Below are positions 5,055 to 11,062 of a DNA stretch of 13,800 bases, piece after piece. This DNA comes from an uncultured Bacilli bacterium (GTDB lineage: Bacteria > Bacillota_I > Bacilli_A > RF39 > UBA660). A program made the position numbers and the translations under genes. Where the stretch lies: contig CALVVW010000044.1 in assembly GCA_944364005.1 (NCBI GenBank), forward strand, positions 1 to 13,800. Direction: 5' to 3'. Numbering within the stretch: position 1 is the stretch's first letter; each line of letters starts with the position of its first letter. The notes below the pieces were generated by a model, which searched no databases, was not told the origin of the DNA, and worked only from the letters and a program-made list of their open reading frames with translations.

Positions 5055-6575
5055 ATGGAAAATATATCAGTAGATATTAATAAAGTAGATGAATCTGGTT
5101 ATGATTTATGTTATTTGGCGATGCAAGATAGAAATGAGAGATTAGCTTTATCTATTTTAAAAGATAAAAGATTTGATAGATATCATTTGAATGATGATAA
5201 ACCATTATTATCCTGGGCTATTTATTTTGGATGTGCAAATGTTGTAGATATATTATTAGAAGATAAACAAATGGTTCAATTAGCTAACAGGGCTAATCCA
5301 TATTATGAATTTGCATATGCTCTTACCAAAGAACCCGATTTTCTTTTGTACATGGACTCATATCAGAGAATTTTGGATAAATTATTAAAAACGGAAGAGA
5401 TTAATTTTTCTAAAGCAGTAGATGCTTGCATGTATTTTATAGCTGAAAGACATATTAAGAAGAGAGTTTCTATTTATCCAGAATTTCCAAATTATATTCC
5501 TTCTTTATCTTTTTATGATGAAGCAATTGTAAAAATATTAAAACAGGAACGATTGGCTAAATGCGAAATTTCACCTAATCGAGGCTTTGGTTGTAAATCT
5601 CTTTTATATTATATTTTGATGTATGGAAAAGATAATGAATTTGAAACAATCATGAAAAGCGGGATAGATATAAATAAACAATTTGCTCAAGATGAAATAA
5701 GTAATAAATTGTATTATAAAAACGATGGACGAAAAAGTAGAGATGAATGGTTAGTAGAAAACGCCCTTACTGTTACTTTAGGTTGTGATGAGTTGTACCC
5801 TGTTGCTAATCAGGAAAAAATGGATTTTGATAAATTTTATACATTGATATTTGATAAGAAATTAGATTCTAAATATGTTCTAGAAGCGATAAATCGAATT
5901 TGTTATAGTAAGATTCCTTTAAAAGAAGAATTAATCATTAAAATACTTGCAAATAGAGACTGGCCACAAGAAGATATTTATAATAAAACGCTACTTTCTT
6001 TCGCTTTTTATGGAATGAGTAAAGCTTATCGTTTTTTCTTAAGTAATCCTAATGTTGACATTAGTACTTTGACGTTAGAACTAATTCATGAGTATGCAAG
6101 AAAGTTCCATCAAGAAGAGCATGAACCAGAGGATAATAAAATAGAAAAAAATGAGGAGCAGGAAAAAGATATAGACGAACTTACGGTGCATTTACTTGTG
6201 ACAAGACAAGATTGTATATCGGAAGAAGAAATGTTGCCTTATTATTTACTTATTTTTGATTTTTGTGATTATTCTGATGAATTTACGAAAAATATAATAG
6301 AAAAATTTCAAAATCAAGACTTAGCAGATACAATTGTTCAGGATAGCTGGTGGAAATTAAGAAAAGAAATAGGTATTAAAATTAGACCACATTTAAATCT
6401 TCCTAGCTATAGAATTGATCATATTGATAAATTTATATTACAAGATAATGAAAAAAATCAAGAATTATTAGTCTGGGCCAAAAACTATACAGATAAACTA
6501 ATACAAGAAGCAGGTTATTTACCTAATCAAATAGAAAGAGGTAAAGCAAAAGAAAAAACTGTTACAACTCCGTAA
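5055..6575 (+). CDS. Ankyrin-repeat-like protein
   Basis: A 506-aa protein with no signal peptide or membrane segment, so probably cytosolic. GGAGG lies 9 bases before the ATG. Several stretches have the ankyrin pattern of a polar turn, a TPLxxA-like helix and a second helix ending in LL: DDKPLLSWAIYFGCANVVD (47-65, followed by ILLED), CKSLLYYILMYGKDNEFETI (180-199) with SGIDIN after it, and YNKTLLSFAFYGMSKAYRFF (309-328) with PNVDIS after it. A degenerate one may lie at 14-46. The repeats are divergent and separated by helical spacers. An acidic low-complexity linker (353-375) leads to a C-terminal region (376-506) that I do not recognise. Ankyrin proteins usually bind other proteins; the partner here is unknown. 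The last six codons and the stop are built into the shared terminator with rnhC. Confidence 0.75.
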   Translation: MENISVDINKVDESGYDLCYLAMQDRNERLALSILKDKRFDRYHLNDDKPLLSWAIYFGCANVVDILLEDKQMVQLANRANPYYEFAYALTKEPDFLLYMDSYQRILDKLLKTEEINFSKAVDACMYFIAERHIKKRVSIYPEFPNYIPSLSFYDEAIVKILKQERLAKCEISPNRGFGCKSLLYYILMYGKDNEFETIMKSGIDINKQFAQDEISNKLYYKNDGRKSRDEWLVENALTVTLGCDELYPVANQEKMDFDKFYTLIFDKKLDSKYVLEAINRICYSKIPLKEELIIKILANRDWPQEDIYNKTLLSFAFYGMSKAYRFFLSNPNVDISTLTLELIHEYARKFHQEEHEPEDNKIEKNEEQEKDIDELTVHLLVTRQDCISEEEMLPYYLLIFDFCDYSDEFTKNIIEKFQNQDLADTIVQDSWWKLRKEIGIKIRPHLNLPSYRIDHIDKFILQDNEKNQELLVWAKNYTDKLIQEAGYLPNQIERGKAKEKTVTTP

Positions 6576-6583
6576 CAGTTTTT
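6553..6583. terminator. Bidirectional terminator between convergent genes
   Basis: A perfect 12-bp stem, AAAAACTGTTAC (6554-6565) with GTAACAGTTTTT (6572-6583), has a 6-base loop. It is flanked by A on the left and T on the right, so it gives a T-tract on both strands. The stop codon of the ankyrin-like gene (6573-6575) lies inside it, and that of rnhC (6582-6584, minus strand) overlaps its right edge. Confidence 0.92.
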
Positions 6584-7493
6584 AATATATCATAGTATGT
6601 AATATTCTATCGGTATTTTTAAAATTAACTTTAGCAATTTCCTTTAATTTATCTTCTCCATATTTTTCAACGATTTCTTCACCAGTACTATCTACATCAC
6701 GACCAGCACCTTTTGGTAGGGGAACATGGATAGAGTCTGACAATTTATCAAATTCTTTTAAGAAGATATATCTACTAATAATAGATGCACTAGCAACTGC
6801 CAAGTTTTTATCCTCAGCTTTTGTCATAAAAGTAATGCCTCGTTGAATATTAGGAACACCATTTAAATATTCATAATATCTATTTTCTCTAGCAAACTCA
6901 TCCACAACAATATAGTCAATCTCTGGTTTTTCTTCCGTCATCAACTGATATAATACTTTATTATGAAGAATTGCTTTAATTTTATTCATATTAATATCTT
7001 TCGTATATTTTTCGTTATATTCTTGATTAGTTAAAATCATACTACGATATTTTACAATCTTAATTAACTCTGGGGTAATTTTTTTTATTTTTTCATCAGT
7101 AATCTTTTTAGAGTCTCCAACACCAAGTTTTTCTAACTTTTCTACATCTTCTTTTTTTACATAAGCAGCAGTTACTACGATAGGACCAAAATAATCTCCC
7201 GTACCAACTTCATCAGATCCAACCGAAGAACAGTTATGATATTTTGCATCTTTCTTTTTTTGTTCTTCTTTTTTTTCTTTCGTATTATCTAGTACCGTTC
7301 CCCACATAGCAGCATCAACATCAGCGCTAGTTCCTTGAAACATAGCTTTTCCAGATTCATATAAAGTAATTACGGTATCTTCTTCCTGCGCTTGGAAAAT
7401 AGCATAAGGTATTTTTTTATCCCTTACTTTATCTTTATAATATTCAATCATCTTTTGCTTTGTTTCTTCATTTACTTTAATAACAATATTCAT
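6582..7493 (-). CDS. rnhC: Ribonuclease HIII
   Basis: A 303-aa RNase HIII, which cleaves the RNA strand of RNA-DNA hybrids in the cytoplasm, for example at R-loops and primers. Residues 1 to about 85 form the N-terminal substrate-binding extension characteristic of HIII (MNIVIKVNEE at the start, then SGKAMFQG). A Lys/Glu-rich hinge (72-84) leads to the catalytic domain: GSDEVGTGDYFGP (D94, E95), GDSKKITD, IVVDEFA (D198), TKAED (E227), AVASASIISRY and LPKGAG. D94, E95, D198 and E227 fit the DEDE active site of this type, which distinguishes it from the DEDD of HII. Length is normal. The start is supported by AGGTGGAG just upstream on the minus strand. It lies 43 bases behind the 442-aa gene and is probably read with it from the promoter near 8915. 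Its position divergent from cvpA matches Bacillus gene order. Confidence 0.96.
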   Translation of the reverse strand: MNIVIKVNEETKQKMIEYYKDKVRDKKIPYAIFQAQEEDTVITLYESGKAMFQGTSADVDAAMWGTVLDNTKEKKEEQKKKDAKYHNCSSVGSDEVGTGDYFGPIVVTAAYVKKEDVEKLEKLGVGDSKKITDEKIKKITPELIKIVKYRSMILTNQEYNEKYTKDINMNKIKAILHNKVLYQLMTEEKPEIDYIVVDEFARENRYYEYLNGVPNIQRGITFMTKAEDKNLAVASASIISRYIFLKEFDKLSDSIHVPLPKGAGRDVDSTGEEIVEKYGEDKLKEIAKVNFKNTDRILHTMIY

Positions 7494-7536
7494 GTCTCCA
7501 CCTCTAATTCATTGTATCAAATTGCCTTAGGAAAGT

Positions 7537-8865
7537 CTATTTTTCTTTTTTTGAAAATACATCTGTCCAACGTTTCTTTTTTTGTAACACTTTTTCTTTT
7601 TGTAAAATAACGGTATCTAAAAACTCTCCTGTATCAAATCTTTTCTTTATCGGATCATCCTCATCTTTATACACAGTTCCAACTTTTATTAAAGAAAAAG
7701 AATGTATCTTTTCTTCCTGCTTTAAAAAGTTAGTTAAGGAGATAAAATTATCTATATAGAGCTTCTTTATTTCGTTCTTCATTTTTCCATCAAGAATATG
7801 AATAGGCCAGGTATAATAATAAGGAAAATAGTTACTATTAAGTTTATCTTCTTCTATGATTTGCTCGAGTAGTTGTCTTTGTTCTTGTTCTTCTAGATTG
7901 TATAGTTTTTTGGTATCTATCGCAACAACTTCATCTTTGGTATAACTAATCATTCCAAACGTTGTTTGAGCATATACAGTGTTTAAAATCTCATCATAAG
8001 TATGTTCAAAGTATTTTCTTTTATCTTTAGGAATTTCTTGATAACGATTCAGTCTATTTATAACTTCCTGTTTTTCTTCTTCTGTAAACTTATCACTAGA
8101 AAGTATCGCCAGAGCAAAGCGACTAGCTGGATTTTTTTCCAAGAAATATTCTTTAGCTTTCGGATGAAATTTATAATTTGGTGTCTTCATAATGTATTCT
8201 GCTAAAAAATCTTTGCTGCCCCAGTTTATATTCAAGGGATAGGCAATAAAATATTCACGAGTATCCTCTGCAGAATACTTAAATATTTGATTCATAATTT
8301 TATCATAAATAGGTACTAACTCTGGAATTTCTTCTTTTGCTAGAGAAAGCGATTCTAAGTGATTGGGCATATCACTATACTTTGAATAAATATAGAAAGG
8401 ATATTTATGTTTATAAAGGTATAGGGTAGATATAAACTCTATAAAACTATTATTTTTAGCACGTTTTTTCCAAAAATCAGCGGAAAATACTACTCTTTGT
8501 TCAAAAAGGTTTATGAAATATCTATCGTGTAAAGGTATGATAATTTTTTTCATAACTTCGGTTACAAACAGCTCTTTTTCTTCTTCTGTTAAATCAATAT
8601 TAACATTCCCTAAGACATAGTGAAGAAATTTTTCTTCAGTAGGACCAGCAAGTACTTCTTCTTTTTTAAACTCTTTTAAAACTTTGTTAACAACTTCTTT
8701 TTTCTCTACCTCCATAAGGCTTATGGTATGAAAAAAAGAATCTAAATCAACCTCATCTAAATACTTAGATAACCGACTAACCATCCAAGAAACAATAGAA
8801 GTACTAGGGTTACTAAGACGACTATTGTAATATTGTAATTTTTTTGTAATACTTATATTTTCCAT
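7537..8865 (-). CDS. Uncharacterised 442-aa protein upstream of rnhC
   Basis: I do not recognise this protein. On the minus strand TAAGGAG (8872-8878) lies 6 bases before the ATG at 8863-8865. The in-frame ATG six codons earlier (8881-8883) has no ribosome binding site, so the shorter form starting MENISITKK is preferred. There is no signal peptide or membrane segment. Composition is highly charged and mostly helical, with aromatic-rich stretches (YLYKHKYPFYIYSKYSDMP; YFPYYYTWPIHILDG). The first 130 residues look like an all-helical domain (SFFHTISLMEVEKKEVVNKV). The C-terminus is a Lys-rich tail (LQKEKVLQKKKRW, then FSKKEK) that could bind nucleic acid. The 43-base gap to rnhC without a terminator suggests one operon, so a link to RNA-DNA hybrid or replication biology is possible. 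That is only inference from the neighbour. Confidence 0.82.
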   Translation of the reverse strand: MENISITKKLQYYNSRLSNPSTSIVSWMVSRLSKYLDEVDLDSFFHTISLMEVEKKEVVNKVLKEFKKEEVLAGPTEEKFLHYVLGNVNIDLTEEEKELFVTEVMKKIIIPLHDRYFINLFEQRVVFSADFWKKRAKNNSFIEFISTLYLYKHKYPFYIYSKYSDMPNHLESLSLAKEEIPELVPIYDKIMNQIFKYSAEDTREYFIAYPLNINWGSKDFLAEYIMKTPNYKFHPKAKEYFLEKNPASRFALAILSSDKFTEEEKQEVINRLNRYQEIPKDKRKYFEHTYDEILNTVYAQTTFGMISYTKDEVVAIDTKKLYNLEEQEQRQLLEQIIEEDKLNSNYFPYYYTWPIHILDGKMKNEIKKLYIDNFISLTNFLKQEEKIHSFSLIKVGTVYKDEDDPIKKRFDTGEFLDTVILQKEKVLQKKKRWTDVFSKKEK

Positions 8866-8871
8866 TTGACG

Positions 8872-8878
8872 CTCCTTA
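8872..8878 (-). promoter_or_regulatory. Ribosome binding site that sets the 442-aa gene start
   Basis: Read on the minus strand this is TAAGGAG, 6 bases from the ATG at 8863-8865. It lies inside the reading frame of the longer ORF, so it argues against the earlier ATG. Confidence 0.75.
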
Positions 8879-8914
8879 GACATTTTTTTAAATTATTTTA
8901 TCACTTTTATATTA

Positions 8915-8947
8915 ATTATAGAATTTTTTTCTTATTTTTTCTATAAT
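8915..8947. promoter_or_regulatory. Mirror-symmetric divergent promoter pair
   Basis: ATTATAGAA (8915-8923) and TTCTATAAT (8939-8947) are exact reverse complements. Each arm contains a perfect TATAAT: 8942-8947 on the plus strand for cvpA, and 8915-8920 on the minus strand for the 442-aa gene and rnhC. A 17-base spacing puts each weak -35 (TAGAAT on plus, 8919-8924; TAGAAA on minus, 8938-8943) over the other promoter's -10. Predicted starts are near 8954 and 8908. The minus -10 is somewhat less certain because of the A+T-rich background. Confidence 0.55.
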
Positions 8948-8968
8948 ATAGTATAAGGAGTTGAAGTT

Positions 8969-9691
8969 ATGACTATTAATATTTTAGATGTTGCTATTAT
9001 TTTAATTTTAATTATGTTTGCAATTGTAGGATTTAAAAGAGGTGCTATTAAAGAGCTTGTGTCACTTGTTGGAATTATTGCTGTATTTATTGTTTCTTTT
9101 TCTTTAAAAGGAATTCTTGGGAATATTCTTTGTAAATGGTTACCTTTTTTTGATTTTGCTGGAAGTTTAGAAGGAGTAAAAGTACTAAATATTTTACTTT
9201 ATCAGTTAATTGCTTTTTTAATTATATATAGTTTGTTATTTAGTGTTTATATGATTGTTATGAAAATATCTGGTATTGTTCAAAAGATTATTCATATGAC
9301 TGTTATTTTATGGCTTCCATCAAAAATTATTGGTGCTGTTGTTGCTTTTGTTACAGGATATATTATGGTGTTTGTTGTCTTACTGGCTTTACTTATTCCA
9401 TTAAAAGATACTGTTATCTTTCAAGATAGTAGTTTAGCGAATTATATTATTTATAAGACACCTATTCTTGCTGCTAGTTCAGAAAATATTAGTACTTCTA
9501 TTAATGAAATTTATACTCTTGGAGAAGCTTTGTCTAAGGGTGAAATTAATAAGAATCAGGCTAATTTAGAAACAATGGATGTGTTGTTGAAATATAAAAT
9601 CGTTAGTCCTAAAACTGCTAGAGAATTAGTTGTTTTGGATAAATTAGATGGTATTTCTGGATTGGAAAAAGTTATTGATAAATATGAGTAG
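8969..9691 (+). CDS. cvpA: CvpA-family membrane protein
   Basis: A 240-aa integral membrane protein of the CvpA family, named for its role in colicin V production in E. coli; its role in Firmicutes is unclear. The N-terminus has the family pattern (NILDVAIILI, then GFKRGAIKELVSLVG), where a glycine-rich turn follows the first membrane segment. Four hydrophobic segments are visible: about 5-22, 28-50, 72-98 and 118-145. A soluble C-terminal region (about 150-240) is longer than in the roughly 165-aa E. coli type; it contains NLETMDVLLKYKIVSPKTAR, then ELVVLDKLDG. AAGGAG (8955-8960) is 8 bases before the ATG. It is the first gene of an operon with the dipeptidase and thioredoxin: the next gene's ribosome binding site overlaps this stop codon. 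Its place beside rnhC fits the conserved rnhC/cvpA neighbourhood. Confidence 0.85.
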   Translation: MTINILDVAIILILIMFAIVGFKRGAIKELVSLVGIIAVFIVSFSLKGILGNILCKWLPFFDFAGSLEGVKVLNILLYQLIAFLIIYSLLFSVYMIVMKISGIVQKIIHMTVILWLPSKIIGAVVAFVTGYIMVFVVLLALLIPLKDTVIFQDSSLANYIIYKTPILAASSENISTSINEIYTLGEALSKGEINKNQANLETMDVLLKYKIVSPKTARELVVLDKLDGISGLEKVIDKYE

Positions 9692-9699
9692 GTGATATT

Positions 9700-10680
9700 A
9701 TGTTTGATATGCATTATGACTTATTGAGTATTGCATATGTTTGCTATTTGAAGAATGATTATTCTTATTTAGAAGAAAGAGTAAAATCATATCGGAATGA
9801 TAATATTCAGGGAGTGGTGGCGAATCTTTACTTTATGAGTGATGTAGAAATGAAAGAAGAACTACATCCTTGGTATTATCAAAAAGAAGTTCCGGTAGTA
9901 GAAATGTTTCGTATCAGTACAGAAATTGTAAAAAGTTATTTACCTAGTACAGAGTTGATTTTTAGTATTGAAGGATGTGATTATATTGAAGGACCAGAAG
10001 AGTTAGAAGAGCTTTATAAACTTGGTCTTCGTAATATTTTACCAGTATGGAATAATAAGAATAAATATGCATCTGGTAATAGAAGTGATCAAGGATTAAC
10101 CGAAGAGGGAAAAAGACTTCTAGATAAGGCTATTGAGCTAGGAATTTCTATTGATTTATCACATGCTAATAGGAAATCTTTTGATGATATTGTTTCTTAT
10201 TTAATGGAAAAGAAAGATGAGGGAGAAGAATTCTTTGTTATGGCAAGTCATTCTAATGCTAGAAGTATATGCCAAAGAGAAAGAAATTTAGAAGATGAAC
10301 AAATATTGGCTATTAAAGATTTGGATGGATTAGTAGGGGTGTTTTCTAACCGAAACTTTATAGTTCCTGAAAGTTTAAAGGAAAGAGTAACTCAACAAGA
10401 AAAGGAACAGTATTATTTGGCACATATTAGTCATATAGTAGATTTAGTAGGGATTAATCATATTGGTATTGCAACTGATGATATGGATTTTTGTAAAGAA
10501 GCAGATGCAGAATATGGTGAAGTACAAATTTATTCCTATGATAATATTGCTAAGTGTGTGCAAAATACTTTGGAACAAAGATATTCTATAGAAGATACTT
10601 ATCAAATTATGTATGGTAATATGAAGCAAAGATATGATATGATAAATAATAAAATAAGAAAAGGAGAAAAATTATTATGA
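9700..10680 (+). CDS. Dipeptidase, peptidase family M19
   Basis: A 326-aa zinc dipeptidase of the M19 (renal/membrane dipeptidase) family. Bacterial members hydrolyse dipeptides, sometimes with a D-residue in the second position. No signal peptide is present, so it should act in the cytoplasm. Family motifs run in order: FDMHYD (H5, D7), FSIEGCD (E91), GLRNILPVWNNKNKYASG, GLTEEG, ISIDLSHAN (H155), MASHSNARSI (H184), CQRERNL (R194) and GINHIGIATDDMD (D260). H5, D7, E91, H155 and H184 match the metal ligands of renal dipeptidase, and R194 and D260 match its substrate and catalytic residues, so activity is expected. AGGTGAT overlapping the cvpA stop provides its ribosome binding site. Its last four bases (ATGA) overlap the thioredoxin start, indicating translational coupling. 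The substrate cannot be told from sequence. Confidence 0.93.
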   Translation: MFDMHYDLLSIAYVCYLKNDYSYLEERVKSYRNDNIQGVVANLYFMSDVEMKEELHPWYYQKEVPVVEMFRISTEIVKSYLPSTELIFSIEGCDYIEGPEELEELYKLGLRNILPVWNNKNKYASGNRSDQGLTEEGKRLLDKAIELGISIDLSHANRKSFDDIVSYLMEKKDEGEEFFVMASHSNARSICQRERNLEDEQILAIKDLDGLVGVFSNRNFIVPESLKERVTQQEKEQYYLAHISHIVDLVGINHIGIATDDMDFCKEADAEYGEVQIYSYDNIAKCVQNTLEQRYSIEDTYQIMYGNMKQRYDMINNKIRKGEKLL

Positions 10681-10973
10681 ATTATATAAAAAGTGAAAAA
10701 GAGTTTAATGAAGTAATCAAAAAAGATAAGGTAGTAATAGACTTTTATGCTGAATGGTGTGGTCCTTGTAAAATGTTAAGTCCTATTTTAGATAAGGTTA
10801 GTCAAGAGTTAAATTTAGATACTTATAAAGTAAATGTAGATGAAGTAGAAGAGGTTGCAAGACAATATGGAATTATGTCTATTCCTACGGTTATGATTTT
10901 CGAAAAAGGAAAGATGACTAAGAAAAATGTAGGATTTATGGATGAGGCAGAGTTAAGAGAGTTTGTAAAATAA
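10677..10973 (+). CDS. trxA: Thioredoxin
   Basis: A 98-aa thioredoxin, a cytosolic disulfide reductase that passes electrons from thioredoxin reductase to proteins such as ribonucleotide reductase and methionine sulfoxide reductase. It has the canonical active site (YAEWCGPCKML, C28 and C31) and the cis-proline loop (MSIPTVMIF, P70). Typical thioredoxins are 102-108 residues, so this is a little short but complete, with the terminal helix (DEAELREFVK) intact. The start ATG overlaps the dipeptidase stop (ATGA), with AAGGAG (10661-10666) 10 bases upstream. It is the last gene of the cvpA operon; its final codons form part of the terminator. A trxA lies downstream of cvpA in Bacillus too, which supports a housekeeping role. 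Whether it is the only thioredoxin of the genome is unknown. Confidence 0.95.
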   Translation: MNYIKSEKEFNEVIKKDKVVIDFYAEWCGPCKMLSPILDKVSQELNLDTYKVNVDEVEEVARQYGIMSIPTVMIFEKGKMTKKNVGFMDEAELREFVK

Positions 10974-10986
10974 CTCTTTTTCTTTT
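10955..10986 (+). terminator. Intrinsic terminator built into the end of trxA
   Basis: AGAGTT (10958-10963) pairs with AACTCT (10972-10977) over an 8-base loop, and the stem extends by one G-U and two A-U pairs into the T-rich tail (ctctttttctttt). The 5' arm and part of the loop are trxA coding sequence. Confidence 0.65.
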
Positions 10987-11004
10987 GTCAGGAAGAAAAA
11001 AAGT

Positions 11005-11033
11005 CTTTGCTTTTAATTGAATTGTGTTATACT
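11005..11033 (+). promoter_or_regulatory. Extended -10 promoter for ppdK
   Basis: TATACT (11028-11033) is preceded by TGT (11025-11027), an extended -10. The -35 is poor: CTTTGC (11005-11010) at 17 bases, or TTGCTT (11007-11012) at 15. Predicted start is near 11040 and AGGAGG follows at 11051-11056. Confidence 0.6.
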
Positions 11034-11062
11034 TAAAGTAAATAGAGAATAGGAGGCAATGA

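Noticed and set aside
7392..7610. 72-codon plus-strand frame opposite the rnhC start and the 442-aa gene end
   Set aside because: Phe/Ile-rich antisense shadow lying over a firmly identified gene and its ribosome binding site.
8866..8883. ATG at 8881-8883 (minus strand) as the start of the 442-aa gene
   Set aside because: No ribosome binding site precedes it, while the sixth codon downstream is followed by an ATG with TAAGGAG at the right distance.
9700..10680. Mycoplasma-type code with TGA read as tryptophan
   Set aside because: Tryptophans in conserved positions (for example WCGPC of thioredoxin) are TGG, and no long gene is interrupted by an internal TGA. The dipeptidase ends at TGA at its expected length.
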